This document shows positions 17,179-25,644 of a stretch of DNA of 64,000 nucleotides, one piece after another. Both the position numbers and the translations under genes were made by a program. The notes under the pieces are model-generated. The model was not told the DNA's origin. It worked only from the letters and a program-made list of their open reading frames with translations, and searched no databases. The stretch is from contig JAJYIR010000009.1 in assembly GCA_021789935.1 (NCBI GenBank), positions 1 to 64,000 on the forward strand, read 5' to 3'. Origin of the DNA: Nitrospirota bacterium (GTDB lineage Bacteria > Nitrospirota > Thermodesulfovibrionia > Thermodesulfovibrionales > JdFR-88). Position 1 is the first letter of the stretch, and the number at the start of each line of letters is the position of its first letter.

Positions 17179-18756
17179 TTGGCAATCTGTTTGCGCTATG
17201 GCTATTTACGCGGCGGCGCTTTGCGCACGGGGCATGGGATTTTTCCTTCCAATGCGGCTGCCCTGGTGTTGGCCTCCTTCCTGATGCTGGCTGCTCTCTT
17301 ACCCGCCGGATGCACCGTTGGTCCGGCTTTCAGGAGGCCTCAGACGCCAGTGACCAATAGATATACGGCAGCCGCCCTGCCCGGAAAGACGGAAAACGCT
17401 CCGGTTGCCGGAGGCGCCGCGCAATGCTTCAAACCTGGAGAAGACATTCCGGCCAAATGGTGGAAACTGTTCCATTGCCGGGAGCTTGACCTCCTTGTGC
17501 GAATGGGGATTGCCCAAAGCCGGACTCTGCCTGCTGCGCGGGCCGCGCTGCGCCAGGCATATGAGAACGAGCGCTCCCAGGCCGGTGCGCTCCTTTATCC
17601 GAAAGTTGATGCGACTGCCTCTGCGGTGCGCCAAAAATTTTCAGGGGCTGCGTTCGGCGAACCCGGGGCGCCCGGCATTATATTCAATCTGTTTAACGCC
17701 TCCGCGGCCGTATCGTATATGTTTGATTTGTTTGGAGGCTCCAGGCGGGAGTTGGAGGCGCTCGGGGCACAGGTCGATTATCAGCGCTTTCAACTGGAAG
17801 GGGCATATATTGCGCTTACAGCCAATATCGTCACCGCCGCCGTGCAAGAGGCCTCCCTGCGCGCCCAGATCAGCGTCACAAGAAAAATACTGGCGGACCA
17901 GGAGGACCAGCTCAGGATAGTAAAGCTCCAGTTGGGCCTGGGGGGCGCATCGCGCCCTGACGTGCTTGCTCAAATGGCGCAGCTTGCCCAGACAAGGGCG
18001 GGATTGCCTCCGCTGGAAAAAGCGCTTTCCCATACACGCCACCAGATGGCCGTGCTGACGGGTGTCCTGCCGTCGAATTCAGGCGGGTTGCCTGAAATAG
18101 ACCTGGACAGTCTCCATCTGCCGCAGCGGCTGCCGCTGAGCCTGCCTTCAATGCTTCTCCGGCGGCGCCCGGATATCCGGGCCTCCGAAGCGCTCCTGCA
18201 CGCCGCAAGCGCGCAGATAGGCGTTGCGACCGCCAACATGCTCCCCCAGATAACTTTTACAGGCAGCATAGGGACGGAAACGGCAAGGGTTGAAGATATT
18301 TTTGGCAAGGATACGAGCATTTGGAGCCTTGGGATGTCGTTTCTTCAGCCGCTCTTCCACGGCGGAGAGCTTAAGGCAAAACGCCGTGCCGCCGTGGACG
18401 CTTATGAGCAGGCGCTGGCCCAATACCAGGAGGCCGTCCTTGAGGCGTTCCAGAACGTGGCCGATTCGCTCAGGGCGCTAGACAGGGACGCAGGCACGCT
18501 GAAGGCCCAGGCCCAGGCCTGGGCTGTGGCAAAGGACTCCCTGGATGTAACGCGGAAACAATTCCAATTGGGTGCTGTGAGCTATCTGCAACTCCTGAAT
18601 GCTCAGCGCCAATACCAGCTGGCACGCATAAGCCTGGTACAAGCCCAGGCGGCCCGCTTTGCGGACACGGCCGCACTTTTTCAGGCCCTCGGCGGAGGGT
18701 GGTGGCAACGTAAATTCTCCGCAGTTGCGGACGTCGCCGCAGGCGGGGCCAAGTGA
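17179..18756 (+). CDS. Outer membrane efflux lipoprotein, NodT/OprM type (TolC family)
   Basis: 525 residues. The signal peptide ends in a lipobox (LLPAGC). The FRRP segment after it is typical of NodT-type outer-membrane factors. Two helical OEP repeats follow, with RRRPDIRASEALLHAAS and the second-repeat equivalent; the C-terminal repeat includes YQLARISLVQAQA. It forms the trimeric exit duct for the pump encoded downstream. The start is uncertain: TTG 17179 lacks a clear ribosome site, and later in-frame starts (such as the ATG at 17284) would truncate the signal. The stop overlaps the next start (GTGA). Confidence 0.9.
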   Translation: MAICLRYGYLRGGALRTGHGIFPSNAAALVLASFLMLAALLPAGCTVGPAFRRPQTPVTNRYTAAALPGKTENAPVAGGAAQCFKPGEDIPAKWWKLFHCRELDLLVRMGIAQSRTLPAARAALRQAYENERSQAGALLYPKVDATASAVRQKFSGAAFGEPGAPGIIFNLFNASAAVSYMFDLFGGSRRELEALGAQVDYQRFQLEGAYIALTANIVTAAVQEASLRAQISVTRKILADQEDQLRIVKLQLGLGGASRPDVLAQMAQLAQTRAGLPPLEKALSHTRHQMAVLTGVLPSNSGGLPEIDLDSLHLPQRLPLSLPSMLLRRRPDIRASEALLHAASAQIGVATANMLPQITFTGSIGTETARVEDIFGKDTSIWSLGMSFLQPLFHGGELKAKRRAAVDAYEQALAQYQEAVLEAFQNVADSLRALDRDAGTLKAQAQAWAVAKDSLDVTRKQFQLGAVSYLQLLNAQRQYQLARISLVQAQAARFADTAALFQALGGGWWQRKFSAVADVAAGGAK

Positions 18757-19919
18757 GCAAAAAAACCGCAGCGGAGCGGCCACACATGATACTTGCCATG
18801 ATCATCATGCTGGCGGCCATAGGCCTGCTGTTTGGCGGGATATTTGGCTATCATGCATACAAGGCCCATATGCAGAGGAAGTCAATGGCCCGGTTCCGTC
18901 CCCCGCCTGTGGCCGTAAGCGCAATAGAGGCAAGATATATGTCCTGGCAGCCCAGGATAAAGGCTGTCGGCAGTCTGCGCGCCGTGCGCGGCGTGGATGT
19001 TACCAGCGAGATCGCCGGCATGGTGCGCCGCGTATATTTCAGCTCCGGCCAGGTGAGCAAAAAAAACCAGGTGCTGGTGCAGTTCAACGCGGGCCCCGAC
19101 ATCGCGCTCCTTCATTCACTCGAGGCCGCCGCAGGGCTGGCCCTCACCGTCTATGAGCGGGACAAAAAACAGTTCTTTGCAGCGCAGGCCGTGAGCAGGG
19201 CCACACTGGATGCGGACGCCGCGGACTTGAAGAGCAAACGGGCCCAGGCCGCCCAGCAGAGGGAGATAGTGGCCGAAAAGACCATACGGGCCCCCTTTGC
19301 CGGAAAACTGGGAATAAGCACCGTAAATCCGGGGCAGTACATCAACCCCGGAGACAAAATAGTGACCATTCAGGCCCTCGATATGCTCTATGCAGATTTT
19401 TATCTGCCGCAGCAGGAATTCTCTCGCATCAGTATAGGTCAGAGGGTCATCGCCGGGGCTGACGCGTATCCCGGACGTGAATTCCAGGGTCTGATAACGT
19501 CCATAAACCCTCAGGTGGACCCCTCCACCAGGAACGTCGAGGTTGAGGCCGTGTTCCATAATCCGGGGCACAAGCTTTTGCCCGGCATGTACGTGACGGT
19601 GGACATACTGGCCGGCGGGCCGCAGCGCTATCTGACGCTCCCGCAGACAGCGGTTTCATTCAATCCCTATGGCGAGACCGCCTTTGTTGTTGAAAAAGCC
19701 GGGAAAGGGCCGGGCGGCAAGCCCATACTGGTTGCGAGACAGGTCTTTGTGACTACCGCGGGCACGCGCGGCGACCAGGTGGCCGTGGTCTCGGGCATAA
19801 AGGAAGGCGACATCGTAGTGACAAGCGGCCAGTTGAAACTCAGGAACGGGGCGCAGGTGATCATAAACAACAGCATTCAGCCAAGCGACAACCCCTCTCC
19901 AAAACCCGGGGACAGTTAG
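18753..19919 (+). CDS. RND efflux periplasmic adaptor (membrane fusion protein)
   Basis: 388 residues. One N-terminal membrane anchor (about 10-30). Then a biotinyl-lipoyl half motif (GVDVTSEIAGMVRRVYF), a short coiled-coil hairpin, the second lipoyl half (EKTIRAPFAGKLGISTVNPG) and beta-barrel and membrane-proximal domains (NPGHKLLPGMYVTVDI). It links the inner-membrane RND pump to the outer-membrane lipoprotein. GTG start overlaps the preceding stop by 4 bp; the pump gene starts 25 bp downstream. Confidence 0.93.
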   Translation: MSKKTAAERPHMILAMIIMLAAIGLLFGGIFGYHAYKAHMQRKSMARFRPPPVAVSAIEARYMSWQPRIKAVGSLRAVRGVDVTSEIAGMVRRVYFSSGQVSKKNQVLVQFNAGPDIALLHSLEAAAGLALTVYERDKKQFFAAQAVSRATLDADAADLKSKRAQAAQQREIVAEKTIRAPFAGKLGISTVNPGQYINPGDKIVTIQALDMLYADFYLPQQEFSRISIGQRVIAGADAYPGREFQGLITSINPQVDPSTRNVEVEAVFHNPGHKLLPGMYVTVDILAGGPQRYLTLPQTAVSFNPYGETAFVVEKAGKGPGGKPILVARQVFVTTAGTRGDQVAVVSGIKEGDIVVTSGQLKLRNGAQVIINNSIQPSDNPSPKPGDS

Positions 19920-19944
19920 GACGGAGGAAAAGAAAAAACTCCGA

Positions 19945-22900
19945 ATGAGATTCACGGACATTTTCATCAGACGCCCGGTGCTGGCCACGGTTGTGAGCCT
20001 TCTTATCATGGTGATGGGGCTGCGCTCGATGGGTATCCTCAAGATTCGCGAGTATCCGGAGATACAGAGCTCTGTCGTGACAGTATCGACCACGTACTAT
20101 GGAGCCGATCCTTCGCTGGTAGCGGGCTTTATCACGACCCCGCTTGAAAGCTCCATCGCCCAGGCAAGCGGCATTGATTATCTGACCTCCACGAGTACTC
20201 TTGGGCAAAGTACCATCCAGGCCAACCTGCGTCTGAACTATGATGCGGGCAGGGCGCTAACGGACATCAGCTCCAAAGTGAACGCCGTGCTGAACCAGCT
20301 GCCCAAGGAGGCCCAGACGCCGGTCATCACCGTGGCCACGGGCGAGACGGTAGATTCCATGTACATAGGGTTTTACAGCACGGTGCTGCCCGCAAACAAG
20401 ATTACCGATTACCTTATACGCGTGGTCCAGCCAAAGCTGCAGGCCGTGGACGGCGTGCAGACCGCCGAAATACTGGGCGAACAGCGATTCGCCATGCGGG
20501 CATGGCTTGACCCCCGGAAGATGGCAGCCTATGGCGTCACGGGCTCGGACGTGAACCAGGCCCTGGCGGACAATGACTTTATTTCCGCCGTCGGGCGGAC
20601 CAAGGGCCAGATGGTGACGGTGGACCTGACGGCGGCTACCGGTTTGCATACCGTTGATGAGTTCAGGGACCTCGTCATCAAATCCCGGAACAATGCCATC
20701 ATCCGCCTTGGCGATGTAGCCAACATTACCCTGGGCGCGGAAAACTATGATACCTCCGTTTTCTTTGACGGAAAGGGGGCGGTATATATCGGCATCAAGG
20801 TTGCTCCCACCGCCAACCTGCTTTCCGTTATCAGCGGCATCCACAAGGTGTTCCCGTCAATCCAGCGGCAGCTCCCCCAGGGCTTGAGCGGGCGAATCGT
20901 CTATGATGCCACCAAATATGTGAACAGCTCCATCAGGGAAGTAATAAGCACTATCGCAAAGGCGCTATTGATAGTCACACTGGTGATATTCCTGTCCCTG
21001 GGCTCGCCAAGGTCCGTCATCATCCCCACGGTGGCAATGCCGCTTTCCCTGATAGGGGCTTTTTTCATAATGCTGGCGCTGGGCTATACCATAAACCTGC
21101 TGACGCTGCTTGCCCTGGTGCTGGCCATAGGGTTGGTAGTGGACGATGCGATAATAGTGGTGGAGAATGTCCACCGCCACATCGAGGACGGCATGACGCC
21201 CCTCAACGCCGCCTATCGCGGGGCGAGGGAGCTCGCAAACCCGATAATCGCAATTTCGGTCGTGCTGGTTGCCGTCTATGTCCCAATAGGCTTCATGGGG
21301 GGCCTTACGGGGGCGCTTTTTACCGAATTCGCCTACACCCTGGCGGGGACCGTGGCTGTTTCCGCCGTCATCGCATTGACGCTTTCGCCCATGATGTGTT
21401 CGCGTTTCCTGAAACCATATGCAACGGGCGGACGGCACCGGTTCATGGACTTTGTGGACCGCCAGTTCGGCCGCCTGCGAAGCGGCTACCAGGGCGTTCT
21501 GCACCATTCTCTGACCTATCTGCCCGTCACCGTTGTATTTGCCGCCGCGGTGCTCCTGAGCAACTACTTTCTGTACAAGGATGCAAAGAGCGAGCTTGCC
21601 CCCCAGGAAGACCAGGGCGTCCTCATCGCGATGGCCACGGGGGCGCCCGATGCCACGCTGGAGCAGACCATGCTCTACACCCGGCAGATATACAGGCTTA
21701 TGGCCAGCTATCCGGAAACAGACCATATCTTTCAGCTGGACGGAATAAACGGGCTTAACTCCGGCATTGCGGGCATGGTCTTGAAACCGTGGGACAAGAG
21801 AAAGACAACCACAATGCAGCTTCAGCCTGATCTGCAGGAAAAGCTTGGCGGCATAACTGGCCTTGAATGCGCCGCATTCCAGCCCCCGCCGCTGCCCGGA
21901 GGCGGACAGGGATTGCCGGTACAGTTCGTCATCGGTACAACCGAGCCGTTTGACAGGCTGAACGGCGTGTCCCAGGCACTGGTGCGGAAGGCGCGCGAAA
22001 GCGGCATGTTTGCGTATGTGGACAGCGATCTGAAAATAGACAAGCCCCAGACCACCATAGAGTTCGAACGCGACAAGGCGGCCCAGCTTGGTTTGACGAT
22101 GAACAACGCAGGCGGGGCGCTGGGGGCTATGCTTGGCGGCGGATATGTGAATTATTTCAGCCTGTCCGGACGCTCCTACAAGGTGATACCCCAGGTGATG
22201 CGCAGCGACCGGCTCAACGCCCAGGACCTGGAGAGTTATTATATAAATACCTCTGGAGGCACCCCCATCCCGGTCTCAACCATCGCCAGCCTGAAGACCT
22301 CCGTCGTGCCGGAATCGCTTAATCATTTTCAGCAGCTGAATTCCGCCACCATCTCTGCCGTACCGGTGGGAGGTGTTACCCTGGGGCAGGCCCTGTCCGC
22401 CTTGGGCGGGCTTGCGAGAGGCATTCTTCCCTCCGGGTATAGCATCGATTATGCCGGGCAATCCAGGCAGTACATCCAGGAGTCGAAGGCGCTGCTCGTC
22501 ACGTTCTTCTTCGCGCTTGTCATCATCTTTCTTGCGCTTGCCGCCCTGTTTGAAAGTTTCAGGGACCCTCTCATTGTGCTTGTAAGCGTCCCCATGTCCA
22601 TCTGCGGGGCTATGATATTCATAAGCCTCGGGGTCGGAGGGGCCAGTCTGAACATCTTCACGGAAGTGGGCCTGGTGACGCTTATAGGCCTCATCAGCAA
22701 GCACGGCATCCTGATAGTCCAGTTCGCCAACGACTTGCAGAATGAGGGCAGCGGCAAGCGGGAGGCGGTGGAGATGGCTGCCGCCATACGCCTTCGGCCG
22801 ATATTGATGACCACGGCCGCGATGGTCCTTGGCGTGCTTCCGCTTGTGACGGCCTCGGGGGCGGGAGCGGTGGGCCGCTTCAATATGGGCCTGGTGATAA

Positions 22901-23034
22901 TGACGGGAATCTCGATAGGCACTCTGTTTACGCTTTTTGTGGTGCCGGCGATGTATATGCTCCTGGCTGCGGACCGCTCAAAAAAACCGCAGCCGGAAGG
23001 CCCTCATCCTGAAGACTTGCAACCGTGGGAGTAA
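19945..23034 (+). CDS. RND multidrug efflux transporter (HAE1/AcrB-like)
   Basis: 1029 residues, the normal length for an HAE1 pump. The N-terminal signature is FIRRPVLATVVSLLI. The proton-relay Asp pair is in GLVVDDAIIVVEN (TM4). There are two large periplasmic loops and a repeated second half with GLISKHGILIVQFAN and RLRPILMTTAAMVLGVLP. AYRGARELANPIIA is the conserved cytoplasmic stretch. It exports drugs, detergents or similar compounds by proton antiport with the two upstream products. The substrate cannot be told from sequence, and no regulator gene sits beside the operon. Confidence 0.95.
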   Translation: MRFTDIFIRRPVLATVVSLLIMVMGLRSMGILKIREYPEIQSSVVTVSTTYYGADPSLVAGFITTPLESSIAQASGIDYLTSTSTLGQSTIQANLRLNYDAGRALTDISSKVNAVLNQLPKEAQTPVITVATGETVDSMYIGFYSTVLPANKITDYLIRVVQPKLQAVDGVQTAEILGEQRFAMRAWLDPRKMAAYGVTGSDVNQALADNDFISAVGRTKGQMVTVDLTAATGLHTVDEFRDLVIKSRNNAIIRLGDVANITLGAENYDTSVFFDGKGAVYIGIKVAPTANLLSVISGIHKVFPSIQRQLPQGLSGRIVYDATKYVNSSIREVISTIAKALLIVTLVIFLSLGSPRSVIIPTVAMPLSLIGAFFIMLALGYTINLLTLLALVLAIGLVVDDAIIVVENVHRHIEDGMTPLNAAYRGARELANPIIAISVVLVAVYVPIGFMGGLTGALFTEFAYTLAGTVAVSAVIALTLSPMMCSRFLKPYATGGRHRFMDFVDRQFGRLRSGYQGVLHHSLTYLPVTVVFAAAVLLSNYFLYKDAKSELAPQEDQGVLIAMATGAPDATLEQTMLYTRQIYRLMASYPETDHIFQLDGINGLNSGIAGMVLKPWDKRKTTTMQLQPDLQEKLGGITGLECAAFQPPPLPGGGQGLPVQFVIGTTEPFDRLNGVSQALVRKARESGMFAYVDSDLKIDKPQTTIEFERDKAAQLGLTMNNAGGALGAMLGGGYVNYFSLSGRSYKVIPQVMRSDRLNAQDLESYYINTSGGTPIPVSTIASLKTSVVPESLNHFQQLNSATISAVPVGGVTLGQALSALGGLARGILPSGYSIDYAGQSRQYIQESKALLVTFFFALVIIFLALAALFESFRDPLIVLVSVPMSICGAMIFISLGVGGASLNIFTEVGLVTLIGLISKHGILIVQFANDLQNEGSGKREAVEMAAAIRLRPILMTTAAMVLGVLPLVTASGAGAVGRFNMGLVIMTGISIGTLFTLFVVPAMYMLLAADRSKKPQPEGPHPEDLQPWE

Positions 23035-23124
23035 CGGAATAAGGGACTATATGTAAAAATGCTGTTATGAAAAACCCAAAACCTTCAATTATTGAAAAAA
23101 AGCGGACGGGGAAAAAAACGGCAC

Positions 23125-23979
23125 TTAAGGAGTGTAATATTTCCCGTTGGCCTCCTCCCCGATAATGGCGAATTTTGCCTTGGAGTTTTCCAGCGGGCCG
23201 GACTTCCACGAAAAACCGGTCTCAGGGACCTCTACCGCCGCCTCCATCTGCGCCACTGCTTTATATCCGTCCACACGGAACTGTTTTTGAGGGTCGTTGT
23301 AACTGATCTTCTCGCCGGTCGCCTTCCAGACTATCTTTATGTCCATCCTGGCCGGCGTCGCCTTCGCCTTGAATTCGGGCCAAGCGGGCTGGTCTATTAT
23401 CCTTATTCCCTTAAGCTCAAGGACCGCCGTTTTCCCGCCATCGCCGAACTTGAGCCCGCCTTCCGGCACGGGGACCACCCAGTAAAGTCCGCAGAGGCCC
23501 ACCGGAGGATGGAAATCATGCACCTGGTTTGCATGGGACAACTGCCCCTTGAAGAGCGTCACTCACAAATGGGCAAAAGTCCCCTTGCGGGCCTCGCGCC
23601 CCGTAAAATATTCGCCGTGCATGACGCCGTTGTCGGTGGTAGGGCTTCCGAAGGCAAGACGGTTCCCCTTGTTGTCGGTGCCCATGCCGGTGAAGTCGCT
23701 GCAACGCGCTACCCTGCCTTTAAAGTGATATATGCTGGAGGGCTCATTGCCTGCGCCCGCGGGCTGGTTATGGCTGCCGTTTTTATCGAGCCACGGGATG
23801 GGGTATGGTGCGGTGCTGCCGTCATAAGTGAATACCCTTGGGTCATCTGAAGACGTTTTTTCCGCCCCCGAGGCGCCAGGCAGGTGCAAGACGGATGCGG
23901 CCGCAAGGACCATGCCTGAGGCAAGAAAGCCCCGCCTGCTGAATCTGCCTGGCGGCGGTAATTTTTTTTTGGAGTCCAT
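23125..23979 (-). CDS. Tat-signal exported protein of unknown function, interrupted by an in-frame TGA
   Basis: One continuous frame of about 284 codons with a single TGA at 23565-23563. The first part starts with a twin-arginine signal (FSRRGFLASG, then AAASVLHLPGASGAE), so the product is exported folded. The second part continues in the same frame directly after the TGA (VTLFKGQLSHANQVHDFHPP), with uniform composition and no frameshift. A GAGGAGGT ribosome site lies 7 bp before the ATG. The protein has scattered His, Cys and Met residues. TGA is a normal stop elsewhere in this window. Options are a Trp (TGG) to TGA mutation making a pseudogene, readthrough, or selenocysteine. A 6-bp hairpin (CATGCA/TGCATG) begins 27 bases after the TGA. 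The family is not recognised. Confidence 0.6.
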
Positions 23980-24026
23980 GGAATATACCTCCTCTGATTG
24001 GATTTTGGACCTTTTATTTATTTTTT

Positions 24027-24049
24027 AAGAAACCGGCATTCCCGCCGGC
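24027..24049 (-). terminator. Putative terminator after slp
   Basis: On the minus strand GCCGGC, loop GGGAAT, GCCGGT, then TTTCTT. It sits 40 bp past the slp stop and would separate slp from the Tat-signal gene. Confidence 0.45.
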
Positions 24050-24088
24050 GTTCGATACAAAGCGAGTTTTTTTAAGAAGAATTTTTCC

Positions 24089-24718
24089 CTAGCGTCTTTC
24101 GAATCCTCCACGGCCATGGAATTCATGCTCCTCGTGTTCTTCATGTTCTCCCTCGAAGCTGAAGCCGAAGCCAAAGCCAAAGTAGGGAGAATAATATGGA
24201 TAGGGATAATAATAAGGGTAATAAGGGCCGTAATAGTATGGCGAATAGTAATAAGAGGGATATGGAGGGACCTCCTTCCATAGGAATATCTGCACCGCAT
24301 CAAAAACAGGGAAGGAATAGTTTGTCTTGTCAAGTTTTCCTTCTCTGAATCCCTCGAAAGTCCCCGCAACCGTAATCTGCCTGTTTCGCCTGTACACCAT
24401 CGGGTCCAGTATGCCGCTTTCTTTAGGCCAGATGGCAAGATATCTTCCGCGCCCCGGGGTCTCTTCAAGATAGCCTTTTTCGTCCACCGGCACATAGAGC
24501 GCCTCTATGACCGTCCCCTCGTCCGTCACCCTGGTATCGGCTATTATTCCGCCAAGGATAAAGAGCTTTCCCCTGTACATGTTCTGGTTGGCAGCAAGCG
24601 AGGACAAGGACACATTCCTTATCCCCTCGGCAAGGAGGTCCTTTTTGATTACGGGCGCGGCACAAGAGGCCATCAGGAGCGATATAAGAACAAGCGTGAA
24701 CAGTGCAAGCTTCTTCAT
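24089..24718 (-). CDS. slp: Slp-family outer membrane lipoprotein with Tyr/Pro-rich and His/Glu tail
   Basis: 209 residues. Lipoprotein signal with lipobox (LLMASC). The Slp-like domain follows (about 25-150; MYRGKLFILGGIIADTR, then VAGTFEGFREG). Slp proteins are starvation- or stress-linked outer-membrane lipoproteins of unclear function. After the domain comes an unusual tail of repeated Tyr/Pro (YYYSPYYYGPYYPYYY), a Gly/Phe stretch and an EHEEHEEHEFH cluster that could bind metal. The start is fixed by a TATAAT box ending 6 bp upstream, with no Shine-Dalgarno, so the mRNA may be leaderless. Confidence 0.85.
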   Translation of the reverse strand: MKKLALFTLVLISLLMASCAAPVIKKDLLAEGIRNVSLSSLAANQNMYRGKLFILGGIIADTRVTDEGTVIEALYVPVDEKGYLEETPGRGRYLAIWPKESGILDPMVYRRNRQITVAGTFEGFREGKLDKTNYSFPVFDAVQIFLWKEVPPYPSYYYSPYYYGPYYPYYYPYPYYSPYFGFGFGFSFEGEHEEHEEHEFHGRGGFERR

Positions 24719-24724
24719 ATTAAA

Positions 24725-24746
24725 ATTATATATCCCGTCAATAATC
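24725..24746 (-). promoter_or_regulatory. Promoter of slp, positioned for a leaderless mRNA
   Basis: Perfect TATAAT on the minus strand (24730-24725), six bases (TTTAAT), then the ATG at 24718. The predicted first transcribed base is the A of the ATG. The -35 candidate is poor (about 3 of 6). Confidence 0.55.
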
Positions 24747-24969
24747 CTGCAAGCTGTTTTTTATCAGTGCACGTCCGGCCCGAATTGCCCCGCCCCGGCT
24801 TGCATAAAAAACTGAAGACGTTTTTTTGTCCCGGCAAAAGCATTGCGCATCGGAGTTGGGAAAGGCAGTGCAAGATGCGAGGTGCCCGCCCCGGGACATC
24901 GAAGGGGTCTTTTCGGCCGCCCAGTATTTTTACATTGTGCAGACACGTCCGCTAAAAAAACTGTAAAAA

Positions 24970-25572
24970 TTAATTACTCGCTGGTTTTAAAGAAAGACCC
25001 GTGGGTTTCCAGGAAATAAACGCATGGTCCATTGCTGTTGTGCTTCCAAAGGGAATATGCCCGAAGCGGATCGAAAGTTGTTTGTCTGCCTCAGCTTTAG
25101 TTTCCCTGTCCGCGGCCACCTTCCACATGGCGGCGAACAGCCCGGATCTGTCAGCCCCGGACTTGCAGTGTATCAGTACAGGCCGGGGCGCGCTCTTTAT
25201 TATCATCATGAGCTCTCGCATTTGTGCGGCGGTAGGTTCCGATGAGGCGGAGAGCCCGACATCGTAATGCCTGATCCCATTGGCCGCGCTGAACCTTACC
25301 TCATCCTGATACCACTTGTCGCCGGGATTGCTGCCGCGCAAGTTGATAATACTCCTTATCCCGTATGCTTTCATGTAATGTTCAAGCTGGTTGTAGCCGG
25401 GCTGGGCGCACCTGTACGCCTCCCCCGGTGTCACCGCATGAAAGTTGCCGTTGCCGAAGATGAGCAAATAATATCCGGCCGGAATTAAAAGGGCGATCAT
25501 GATGACGACGAAGATCCTGCGGACTGTCTTTTTTTTAGTGGCAGATGCTTGCGGTTTCTCTATGTACGCCAT
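24970..25572 (-). CDS. Membrane-anchored dual-specificity/tyrosine phosphatase-like protein
   Basis: 200 residues. One N-terminal membrane segment (about 20-40), then a phosphatase domain with the Cx5R loop HCKSGADRSG (Cys 136, Arg 142). The opening motif NGNFHAVTPGEAYRCAQP is typical of small bacterial dual-specificity-like phosphatases. The likely general acid lies in the HYDVGLSAS region. The catalytic domain should face the periplasm if the positive N-terminus stays inside. Substrates could be phosphoproteins or phosphorylated lipids or sugars. A GAAAGG ribosome site lies 8 bp before the ATG. It sits 72 bp after the copD stop and may belong to that operon. Confidence 0.85.
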   Translation of the reverse strand: MAYIEKPQASATKKKTVRRIFVVIMIALLIPAGYYLLIFGNGNFHAVTPGEAYRCAQPGYNQLEHYMKAYGIRSIINLRGSNPGDKWYQDEVRFSAANGIRHYDVGLSASSEPTAAQMRELMMIIKSAPRPVLIHCKSGADRSGLFAAMWKVAADRETKAEADKQLSIRFGHIPFGSTTAMDHAFISWKPTGLSLKPASN

Positions 25573-25644
25573 GGCGGCCGCCTTTCAATTTTTAATCAGC
25601 TTTTATTTTAAACCATGCGGACAGGAAAAAGAAAAGGATGCGGG

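Noticed and set aside
20965-21726. 253-codon frame opposite the RND pump
   Set aside because: His/Gln-rich shadow of membrane-segment codons, no motif.
23060-23125. Hairpin between the RND pump and the Tat-signal gene
   Set aside because: The stem TTCAA/TTGAA is only five AT-rich pairs, too weak for a terminator in either direction.
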